DNA of 64,000 nucleotides from Tribonema minus. Its lineage: Eukaryota; Sar; Xanthophyceae; Tribonematales; Tribonemataceae. Within the stretch, counting starts at the first letter, position 1. Each line of letters starts with the position of its first letter. Of this stretch, positions 55,742 to 64,000 are shown piece after piece. The position numbers were made by a program, and so were the translations under genes. The stretch spans positions 372,001 through 436,000 of the forward strand of contig JAFCMP010000536.1 in NCBI GenBank assembly GCA_017506865.1, given 5' to 3'. The notes under the pieces were generated by a model, which saw only the letters and a program-made list of their open reading frames with translations, did no database searches and was not told the DNA's origin.

Positions 55742-56639
55742 TGCGCTGCGTGCCCACTGCCGCCGTAGCAGCGCTCTGTGCTGGCAGCAGCACAGCAGCA
55801 GCGCGCCGTAAGACCCGCAGCGCGCAGTGCATGCCGCACCTGCCGCGAGCCTCCTGCCTGGTGGGAGCCCTCTGCGGGTTGACGACACGTCACCTGAGGA
55901 AGTCAGGAGCTGCGCTGACGCTGCAGGCACAAGCCTGTGGTTCCTACTGAGGGCACAAGGCTTGTGGAGGGTTGCTGACATGGGCTGCCGTGCTCGGATA
56001 ATTGCATTTTTGTGTCACACCACATGTTCTTACACATCACAAACATAGCGGCGGTGCAGCGCGGGCAGCGATAGATGCGGTCAATATGGTGTCAGATTTC
56101 ATGACATGGCGGTTGCTGAGGACCTGCTCTATCATGTACATACTGTTCAAAGCTCTCACTGAAGGCTTACTTGCGAAATTGTCACCGTCCGTTGCGTTGT
56201 CTGCCAAGCTTGCTGTACTGCTGTGCCGACAATGCCTGCCAGGTTACCATTTGAATCAGCATAGTGTAGTGTACCTGCGATTCCCTGCAGCCATGTCAAT
56301 GCCAGAGTTTTTTTTATGTTCAGGGGGACCTTGATGTTAGGGAGCTGGTTGTGCGTGCGCCCTGGTGTGAGTTTGCTTCATAAAGACACGGAGCAAGCAG
56401 CAGTGCACCACACACCACCACATCCATGCAAAAGCGAGTTATTATTCAAAAGCTGAAGGCAGTTGGCTCCCACTTGTCACTGCTCAGCAAGCCCTGAGCA
56501 TAAAGTGCATGCTACCCCCCCCCCTTCCCCCCCCCCCCCCCCCGGCGTTGGCGAATTGCGGAAAACCAGCGAGCTGTTTAGAGAGCACCCGCATCAGCTA
56601 GCTGTCACTACCAAGCTCTGCACTGCTGCTCCTAGGCAT

Positions 56640-57180
56640 GTATGTGGGCACAGGCGTGAGAACGTGCCCAACGCCAAAAGAGCACAAGTGTGATAAAATG
56701 CGAGCAAGCGCAACGACGCACAGGCGCGCCGCCGCATGTGGGCAGCGATGCGTGTGCGCGTCGCCGCCAAATAAGGGCGGCAGCGCGTACACTGCAAGGG
56801 CGGCAGCGCGTGAGCGCGCCGCTGCCGGCTGCGTGAAATGGTCATGGAACTGCTGGTTGCGAGGGGCTGGCCTGCTGGCGACCACTGGCACGACACGGCC
56901 CGCCAAAGTGAGCATAGGCACCGCCCGCCCGCGCGATACGACCCGCCAAAGAGCGCAGGTGCGCGCCGCCAGAGCGGTACGGCCCGCCAAAGAGCGTAAA
57001 CGCCCCCCCCGCGACGCAGCGCCACGTGCCAAAAGAGCGCGCCGCAAGCTGCAGCACCGCCCGCCGAAGGAGCGCGCTCCGTGACCGCCGCGCCGCCCGC
57101 CAAAAGGGCATAGGTAAACGCCGTCACCGCATCGCGGCCTGCCAAAAAGAGCGTAGGCGCGATCACAGCGCCGCCCGCCA
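56640..57180. repeat. Diverged tandem repeat rich in CCCGCCAAA
   Basis: CCCGCCAAA lies at 56899, 56942, 56983 and 57096, with near matches at about 56669, 56762, 57060 and 57138. Flanks (AGAGCG-AGGCGC) repeat too, at about 35-55 bp. The reverse complement TTTGGCGGG equals the E2F consensus; a regulatory role is only a possibility. Confidence 0.7.
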
Positions 57181-57605
57181 TTGATGAGAGCTGCTGCGAC
57201 CTGGCTCCCGAGCCCGGGGGTCCTGCCTGCAAATGTATGTCAAAGCACGGGGGCCTTTCGGCCCACAGAGGGCTACTGGCCAACAAGGAGAGCAAGTGAA
57301 CGCAATGATCAAGTTCAAGTGACAAGTTGCTTAGGGTTAGGGTTTCTTTTTGGACGCTTCAAGCTTCAAGGGGCAACGTCACTCTTCTGAAGAGCCACCA
57401 AAAGGTTGTACGGGCGGAGACGTTTGCTGTCGATGATGGCGCTCTGAAGACCCACTCTCTGGCCGCGCAAGCTGAAAGCACACCGCTTGCATGCCGTACA
57501 TCCAATTGGGTTGCGAAAAAGTCGCTGTGGCCATCTGTGCAAGACATTCTGTCTAATAAATGCATCGCCGCTTCAATGTCTCTCTTTCTTTTGCGTTGAT
57601 GAAAA

Positions 57606-57708
57606 GATTGAAGGCGCTGCCTTTCAGCCCCGCATGGTATAGTCTGCATTGTTGTTGATGGAGATTGAAGGCGCTGCCTTTTCACCCCGCATGGTATAGT
57701 CTGCAGAC
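57606..57708. repeat. 56-bp direct duplication
   Basis: AGATTGAAGGCGCTGCCTTT, then CCCCGCATGGTATAGTCTGC, occurs at 57607 and 57662. Confidence 0.92.
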
Positions 57709-58284
57709 TCTCAGACAGCAGACTCTTCTCAAGCTGCAGCTCTTCCAAAAATTGTCGAAGGTGGCCTCCCACGATTGTTGCTGAACCAGTTCAGAACCAC
57801 ATCGCGGACCTCCCGGGTGAGTGATGTTGCTGTAGGTTACTCCATCCGTACGCTCGTGTGTTACTGCCTCCGCGCGCCGCTTGCGTGTTGCACCCGCAAG
57901 CATCGTATCGTTGCGCTTCTAGGCCTGTCTGTCTGCCTGTACACCGAAGGTCAACGTGCTCTGGCACAACTGTGCAGTTTTTGTAGTGTCCGGCATCCTT
58001 GACATCTGCTACTCAGCCTTGCGCTGTAAATTGGATGCTGGCTGACCATCCGCGCTTCCCTCTTGCCGACTGCCGTTTGACGCACCTCGCCTGCTCCAGC
58101 TTGCCTCTGTTCCAAGATCCGGGGACGCTGATTTTCAGCGCGTCAACAGAAAGCGCGCTTTGCTGCCTGCGTTGCTGCGCGGCGGCAAACGTACTGAGGC
58201 GCAATCAACTTTACGGCCGCTGCCTGCGGAGGCACTGCGGTAGAATCACCTCCACTGCTAGCCAGCTGCTGCGCAGAAAGAGCG

Positions 58285-58868
58285 ATGTGCCAGTCCGACT
58301 GCCGCCGCCCAGAGCCGACAGCAGTACGTTTGGGGACAGTGCCACCCTCGCCCGCCGCCGCGCCGTTGAGCTCGCCTCACCCTACGTGCGCCTCGAGATC
58401 TGCTTTCGGTCAGAAAACGGCTGGTGCCGCACCCTCCCATGGCAGCTTCATGTTCCACAGCGCCGCATGCGAGAGTCTCACGCCCGGTGCATCTGCGGGC
58501 CGGTGGAAGATCAGCGAGTGCATCGCGCGCGGCTCCTTCGGCGGCTCCGTCCACATAGCCCTCGACCAGCGCAACGGCCAGCTCGCGGCCGTGAAGCTGG
58601 TGCCGCTGCTGCTGCGGCAGCGCTCGGACCGTGACGGCGGCGGCGGCGGCGGCGCCGCGCGAGCGTTGTTCCACGAGGCAGCGCTCATGCGCCAGCTGCA
58701 CCACCCGAACATCGTCGGCTTCCTCAGCGTAGAGATCCGCAACGCTCACATGTGCATATTCCAGGAGTTGGTGCCCGGCGGCAGCGTGGCGGCGCTGCTG
58801 CAGCGCTTCGGCGCGCTTCCGGAGGCCATGGCGCGGTGCTACGCGCGGCAGGCGCTGGCGGGCATCGA
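58285..58868 (+). CDS. Kinase exon 1: N-lobe
   Basis: Residues 1-195. RWKISECIARGSFGGSVHIA, AAVKLV, LFHEAALMRQLHHPNIVGFL, then MCIFQELVPGGSVAALLQRF. A Gly run sits in the beta3-alphaC loop. Phase 2 exit at ATCGA|GTGAGT. Confidence 0.9.
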
Positions 58869-60787
58869 GTGAGTGAACTAGAGGTTGAACTTGAACTTCA
58901 TGCGGCATGCGCAGTTAGAGGGTAAGACTTGCACTGATGCGCATGTCATCATGAGGTTGACATGCTTCGGCGCAGGGCATGTTGAAGTTTGAGCCTGGCT
59001 GCTGTTCGGCAAGTAGATGGGCGTGTATTTCGCCGCGATGCCAAGGATGTCACGTGACGCGTTGTCTGTCGCCTGCTTTCAGCCTGTTGAAGGGAGTCTC
59101 ACACAGGCCTCTGCACTTCATCACATGTAGTACATGACAGTGCATTCCATGGCCAAATGCGCTTTGTGAAATGTAAGCGCCTCACGAATCCTCTGCGCCC
59201 CTCCTTCCCCCCCCCCCCCCCCCCCCACAGGTACCTGCACAAGTGCCGGATCGCGCACAGGGACCTGAAGGCCAGCAACATGCTGGTCGATGCTCACTCC
59301 GTCCTCAAGCTCGCAGACTTCGGCACCAGCGTCCTGCTCCCCGACTCGTCGAGCCTCGACTCGCACTCAGTCTCACTCACGGCCAGGACCTGTGCCATCC
59401 CCGCCTCCGGCGCTGTTCATGGAACACCGTACTTCATGGCACCAGGTGCATATGCGACGTTGACTTCCAAAGTCGTCGAGCTCTCATCAACAGCGCTGTT
59501 GAGCAGGTGACCGTTAGGCACGATGGGTTGACCAATAGTCAATCACAAGTTGAGAGCGCCTTGATGCGTCTAATTGTCAGCATGATTCTACTTCAATTTT
59601 CAATTTGCCGAGAACCCTCGGAGGCTTCATCATGGCTGATGCAACAGCGCCATCGCCGCCGTCGCCGCCGCCGCTGCTTTATCGCACCAGAGATGCTGCA
59701 GCGCCAGGCGCACGGCCTCGCCGTCGACACCTGGGGCTTCGGCGGAGCGCTGCTGCAGATGGTCAGCGGCGCGCCGCCGTGGAGCGGCGCAGGCGTCAAG
59801 TCGCCGGCGGCGCTGCTGCGGCACATGCGCGCGCGCGATGGCGCGCCGCCGCCGCTGCCGCCGCGCGCATCGCCGCCGCTCCGCGCGCTGCTGCGCGCGT
59901 GCTTCCGCTGGGACGCCGCCGCGCGCCCCACCGCTCAGCAGCTGCGGCGCCACGAGTTCTTCTGCGGCGGCGACAGCGGCGCCGATCGCTGCGCGACGGC
60001 AGCGGCGGCAGCGGCCGCCACGGCCGGCGGTGTGCCAGTTGAAGGCTTTCTCAACGCTGCTGCGCCAGCGGCGGCGCCTAAGGCTTCAGCGCCTGTTACA
60101 GGCGATGTGCGCAGCGTCGGCATCATGCGCGGATCAACTGCGCCGTCAGCAGTGTGGCAGCCATGGCAGCACGCCGATGAACAGGAGCCAGCGCCACAGC
60201 GGGCCTATTTGTTTGTAAAGGAGCCATCTGCTGCTGCAGCGCTGCTGCCGCCGCCGCTGGATCAGGTCACGCCGCTGCCACCATTCGCCGCCGCCTACGA
60301 GGGCGTACCCCTGGATAGGCTGGCAGCCTCTGCCTTCTCGCCAGGGTCCGCTGACGACGACGCCCCAGCCGCGGCAGCAACAGCAGCGCTCTTTTACAGC
60401 ATGCCTCAGCCGCCGCCAGCAGCAGCAGCAGCAGCAGCAGCGGCAGCAGCAGCAGCAGCAGCGCTCAGCCACAGCGCCGCTCCGCTGCTGCCGCCGCCGG
60501 AGTGGCCCGCGTGGGCGAAAAGCAGGTACCTGACGCTCTGCGCGCGCGCGGCAGCAGCGCAGCAGCCGCCGCCGCTGTCTGCTGTACCCCCGTGCAGTCC
60601 GTTGAGTCAGCGCTCGTGCGCCTTGCAGGTGCAGCGCCAGCACATGCGGCTGCTGCAGGGCATGGCCGCGACGGCAGCAGCAGCGCCGCCCGCTGGCTGC
60701 GCCGCTGCTGCCGGCGGCGGCAGCGGCGGTCAAGGGCGCGGCTGCGCTAGGGCCGGCAACCCCTTTGCTGGCCGCCGGCTGCCGTAA
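58285..60787 (+). CDS. MAP3K-like Ser/Thr protein kinase, three exons, about 631 aa
   Basis: Phosphorylates Ser/Thr, probably a MAP kinase kinase or similar target. Exons are 58285-58868, 59231-59445 and 59691-60787. The catalytic domain spans residues about 74-355: glycine loop ARGSFGGSV (first Gly is Ala81), Lys104 (AAVK), alpha-C Glu131, HRDLKASN (Asp206, Lys208, Asn211), DFG (Asp224), GTPYFMAPE (Glu267, split by intron 2), then DTWGFGGALLQMVSG and RPTAQQLRRHEFF. GTPYFMAPE favours the MAP3K (MEKK/ANP) group. The N-terminal 73 residues and the Ala/Pro-rich C-terminal 275 are low complexity. The start is the first ATG after an in-frame TGA at 58195; upstream exons are possible. A GT...AG pair at 60526-60628 (103 nt) could be a facultative intron that would change the C-terminus. 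Confidence 0.9.
59231..59445 (+). CDS. Kinase exon 2: catalytic loop and activation segment
   Basis: Residues 195-267. YLHKCRIAHRDLKASNMLVD, KLADFGTS, a Ser-rich activation loop, then HGTPYFMAP. The acceptor follows a C-rich tract (59209-59227). Phase 1 exit at CACCAG|GTGCAT. Confidence 0.93.
59446..59690 (+). other. Kinase intron 2, flanked by a 14-bp direct repeat
   Basis: 245-bp intron. The exon end CTTCATGGCACCAG and the intron end CTTTATCGCACCAG match at 12 of 14 bases, like a target-site duplication around an inserted intron. Confidence 0.75.
59691..60787 (+). CDS. Kinase exon 3: C-lobe and low-complexity tail
   Basis: Residues 267-631. EMLQRQAHGLAVDTWGFGGA completes the kinase, up to about residue 355. 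The tail has Ala and Pro runs, including about 16 Ala at 60413-60465. Stop TAA at 60785-60787. Confidence 0.85.
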
Positions 60788-61065
60788 CAGCTGCCCACTG
60801 CAGGGCCACCGGGCCACTTGGTGGCAGGCGTTCATCGCCGCCTGTTGCGCAAACGCCGACGACCGTAGAGACGATACATGCCGTAACTGAAGCTCACAAT
60901 CAGGACTCGCTGGGCGAGTCCGCTGCTCCACAGTGATCGCTCGCCTGTGTAAAGCCTCCCCCCCCCCCCCCCCGCGCCCCCATGCCCCCCCCCCCCCCCC
61001 CACTCTCTTGCAGACCCCCCCCCCCCGTGCCCCCCGTCCCCCCCCCCCAAACACTCTCTTGCAGA

Positions 61066-61160
61066 CGTTTCGGCGTCACCTTTTTCACAGCACAGCTGAT
61101 GATTTGCTTGCCCATGGCAGTGCCCCCCGCCCCCCGGCGGAAGAATTTGTTTCGATGTCA
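61066..61160 (+). CDS. Possible exon after a C-rich acceptor
   Basis: Begins after the second CACTCTCTTGCAG; reads TFRRHLFHSTADDLLAHGSA then PPAEEFVSMSH. No donor or partner exon could be fixed. Confidence 0.25.
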
Positions 61161-63111
61161 CATACACTTTCACAGCACGAGCTGCTGAGTTGCCCGCCCT
61201 GGCGTGCGCGCGCTGGGTGGATGCCTTCACCTACCAGTACCAGTACCAGTGAATTTCACTTTCCTCAGGCTTCTGAGTATGGCCACGACAGTCCTGACCA
61301 CACACACCGGTTTGAACTACAGTACTCACGTGACCTCGAGCGGTTGACGCGACTGCCGCGCGCCCCGAGCAGGCCACTTTGTAATATGGTGTACAGTGGC
61401 GCGCACAGTAGGGCAAGTTGAAGTCGCTCCTTGCGCAGCCCCGCCCCCTTGAAGTTGAACGCGCGTGTGTGACTCTCGCCCCCCCCCCCCCCCCCCCAGA
61501 TTGTCCAGTAAGAAAGCCACCCCCAGCCCTCCCTCAGTCTTCAGGGCAAGGTCGCTGACATCGTCATTGGCCAGAGATGGGTTTCAATCCTCCCTGGATG
61601 TAGTGCGTCAAGGCATGTGCGTATGCACCTATGGTAAAAGGTCGCACCGAACCGCGCCGAGTGGGCACCAGCGCTGCGATACCGCAGTATTTCGTAGGCA
61701 GCAGCGTATGTGTGACTGCTGTCACCGGGAGCTGGTCAATGTAATCACCACTGGGTTGTGTTCTGATGTACTTCGTAATGTCTCTTTATTCTGCCTGCAC
61801 TTGCCCATGTATCTCATGTGCATACGCTCCAAGCACACGTGATTCAGCGTGCATATCGCTCGTCCTCTTGGTGCATGTCACACTGTCTGCTTGCATTTTA
61901 CCTGCATTTGAAGTATGTTGCACACACGCGCGTTGCACCTCTCCTGCATGTGCGCAGCAGCTGTGTATGCAAAAGGCAGCACACATTGTCCAATACTTTG
62001 CAGAGTGCCGACACGTGCATTCACACAAATGATACGACATGGATGTGAATACCGAACGTTGTATCATGATCATAGGAGTTGCTGATGAAGTACAACTGTA
62101 TGCTGATATTATTGTTGACAGTTTTTTTGTGCCCTGAGAGCTATCGATACACCCAGAGTACATCCGTGCTACTGCTCTTCTCATGTCCACGTCACCGTTG
62201 CACCTCACCGATTGCAGTGTGCTGATATGTGAACAACTGTGTCAAGGACCATATTTTTGCATGTATGCACAGCATTAACTCCCTCAACGCTGACACACAC
62301 AGGTGGAAGCGATAGTGAGCATCACTCGAACATACAAGTCCGAGCTACTCTGTGCAGTGCATGTGCGGATTTGTGCAACACAAGTGCAACATGTATGAGC
62401 GGTCATACAAAAGCCGTGACTTGTGCAAGCATGCCAGCAGTGTAGTATTTTAATGCGCGTCAAACGCCCTTTAAAACGTCACCACAAGATACTTTGTGAA
62501 GTACATGTCGATGATGGTAGCAAGCTCAACATCCACAATCTGGGCCGTTCGCGCCCAAAGCGAGAATTAGTAGAGAATACTTCACTCCATCCTCTATCAA
62601 AAGGGTTCACCCCTCAAGCAACAATAACTGGAATACTTTCTATAATTGAGGCACTGACAAAACTATTGCAGAGCTGATGATTACCTTGAAGCTCTGCAAG
62701 GTGTTTGAAAAAGAAAAGCAGTCCCAAAAGGTGACAAGGCAGCGGCGGCAGCCACGCTTTACAGTAAACAGAGATGATCAGCGAACAACAACGGTTCCAT
62801 GACTATTAAAAACTGTGCCCATGGGGGGAAGTATCACTTGTACCCCTGTATGTGATACTGTACATGGCAGGGGCGCACAGCCTGTTCAAGACACAGCCGA
62901 GGGCCCCGTGCACCAACTTCAAGCGCATTCGTGTGCATGCTGCCTGTGAAATTACCCAGCCAGCCACCCGCAAAACAGCCGATGCGTGTGAGGCGAAGGC
63001 GCAGTAGTAGGGCTGGCATAGAGGATAGCCCATCAGGGTGCCGATAGCCCTAGCCCTAACCCCAATCCTAGCCGTGGCTGAGGACTTGAGCAGCGCCGCC
63101 GCGCTACGCCG

Positions 63112-63155
63112 TTTTTGAGCGGATGCTCAGGAAGAGACGGTCGACGCGCCGCTCG
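63112..63155. repeat. Downstream copy of the minus-strand exon end
   Basis: On the minus strand this reads CGCGTCGACCGTCTCTTCC, then TGAGCATCCGCTCAAAAACG and GCGTAG. It copies the last 45 bases of exon 63190-63303, including a stop codon (TAG for TAA). Confidence 0.9.
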
Positions 63156-63189
63156 AGCATCACTTGAAGACTTGAGGAGCGCTAATGCA

Positions 63190-63303
63190 TTATGCCTTTT
63201 TTGAGCGGATGCTCAGGACGAAACGGTCGACGAGGCGTTCTGCTGCCATGCGCGGCCCGAGCACGCCCTTGGCCAAATCGCCCTCCATCTTGCTCGCCAA
63301 GGC
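63190..63303 (-). CDS. Terminal exon of an unidentified minus-strand gene
   Basis: 37 residues and TAA: ALASKMEGDLAKGVLGPRMA then AERLVDRFVLSIRSKKA. On the minus strand it follows ATCACAG and opens in phase 0. The exon call rests on its amphipathic, charged sequence and on three echoes of its edges (63112-63155, about 63447-63466 and 63797-63825), a pattern seen around the certain exons of the HECT gene. The rest of the gene would lie beyond 64000. Function not recognised. Confidence 0.55.
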   Translation of the reverse strand, partial: ALASKMEGDLAKGVLGPRMAAERLVDRFVLSIRSKKA

Positions 63304-64000
63304 CTGTGATGAGGGTTGTACGAAAACATATTTGCATATTTGACCACACAAATACCGTGCATTTGAGGCGTATTTGGCAACCAGGAATACGTCGTGAGCA
63401 AACCTCAACGAAGGGCGTATTTGTGAGGCATGTGGCGAGTCTGCTTGATCGCCAAGGCCTGTGATCATCATGATTGAGGGATGCAGGGGGGGTGGTCACA
63501 ACATGAGACTCGTGGCCAATGACTGCAGCAGCGGCGACCACGGTCATTGGTGGAAGGCACTCGCGGCTCACCACACTTGTCACCTAGAGCTCTACGGTCT
63601 TTTGATTCGTTTCCATGAGAGTAGGTCCGGCCCCGCCGAGACGCACTACGATTTCATCTGTGACCGCTCCTGCACCACCTTCGAACGTTATCTTGTGACT
63701 GTTTTGCATCAGGCGCTGTTGTTTCGTCACGCCCTTTTGTATGCCAACAACTCAGTGAGGGATTCACATCGGTGCGCGCAAATCACTTGAGCTTCATCTT
63801 GCTCGCCGAGGCCTGTGGTCGCCATGAGTGACGGTAAAGGTTGGACGGATTCGGTTAGGGTTAGGGTTACTCCTCCCCTAACTCTTGGACGCAGGGAGCG
63901 GTTGAGATGTGAGAGTGGGTTTGTAACAACACACTGCACTTAGACTACACTGTGACTGCTCCTACACAATTATAGAGCTCTGGCCAGGGTTGCACCGTCA
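63304..64000 (-). other. Intron of the minus-strand gene with acceptor-side echoes
   Basis: Minus-strand ATCACAGGCCTTGGCGATCA (63447-63466) and ACCACAGGCCTCGGCGAGCA (about 63802-63821) copy the acceptor and first bases of exon 63190-63303. A TTAGGG tract lies at 63855-63870. No other exon is clear. Confidence 0.55.
63507..63619 (+). repeat. Dispersed repeat, copy 2
   Basis: Matches 47009-47128 in the same orientation. Its + strand frame (DCSSGDHGHWWKALAAHHTC) is open for 109 codons but is not supported as a gene. Confidence 0.88.

Larger units (their letters stand above)
55742..58284. other. Region between the HECT and kinase genes
   Basis: Presumably the HECT 3' UTR and kinase 5' region. 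No convincing exon. It contains a C-rich run (56513-56542), the CCCGCCAAA repeat field and a 56-bp duplication, both listed separately. A GTGAGT at 57817 after GACCTCCCGG could be a donor of an upstream kinase exon. Confidence 0.45.
60788..63189. other. Region right of the kinase, no firm gene
   Basis: C-rich tracts at 60958-60972, 60988-61001 and 61017-61048, two with CTCTCTTGCAG acceptors, point to an exon starting near 61066 (TFRRHLFHSTADDLLAHGSA). Another acceptor lies at about 61499. These may be unrecognised 3' exons of the kinase or of another gene. 61850-63050 is AT-richer and looks non-coding. A CCCTAA-like tract lies at 63046-63072. Confidence 0.4.

Noticed and set aside
61801..63050. 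Possible tRNA or small RNA in the AT-richer stretch
   Set aside because: No cloverleaf, box motifs or paired arms could be made out by eye.
63461..63790. 109-codon + strand open frame as a gene
   Set aside because: It overlaps the dispersed repeat and the intron of the minus-strand gene; no recognisable product.

Overview
This window is nuclear DNA from a GC-rich, intron-rich microbial eukaryote. The evidence is GT-AG (and a few GC-AG) introns, long Ala/Gly/Ser runs encoded by GCN/GGC repeats, C-rich tracts just upstream of many 3' splice sites, and interstitial telomere-type tracts of TTAGGG rather than the plant TTTAGGG. A haptophyte or similar GC-rich alga fits best, but this is inference. 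I see no rRNA, tRNA, CRISPR array or prokaryotic operon signal.

Most of the window (about 1.5-55.7 kb, + strand) is one gene. I could chain 49 exons whose phases all agree from 1478 to a TAG at 55739-55741. They give 21,132 nt, or 7,043 residues. The C-terminus is a complete HECT ubiquitin-ligase domain with the catalytic Cys codon at 55637-55639. Upstream lie five SPRY/B30.2-type domains (exons 2-3, 5-7, 9-10, 18-19, 33), three beta-sandwich modules with an ES-HP/PGA/FD-RC signature (exons 31 and 37-38), and a Vps62/DUF946-like module (exons 34-36). The architecture most resembles the HECTD4 group of giant HECT E3 ligases. The true N-terminus may lie further upstream.

A second + strand gene at 58.3-60.8 kb encodes a MAP3K-like Ser/Thr kinase in three exons. 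The stretch between the two genes (55.7-58.3 kb) holds a diverged tandem repeat rich in CCCGCCAAA. Beyond the kinase, 60.8-63.2 kb has candidate 3' splice sites but no firm gene. At 63.19-63.30 kb on the minus strand lies what looks like the last exon of a gene that runs off the right edge.

The most striking signal is in the introns. At least fifteen introns of the HECT gene, and the intron of the minus-strand gene, contain tandem arrays in which a piece of the neighbouring exon together with its splice site is repeated 1-5 times at about 90-170 bp spacing. Donor-side arrays repeat the exon end plus the 5' splice site; acceptor-side arrays repeat the polypyrimidine/AG region plus the exon start. 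Some introns have both. I call these exon-junction echoes. Intron 7 also contains a 0.65-kb inverted repeat with a nested micro-inversion, and short TACTT-AAGTA palindromes are scattered through the introns.
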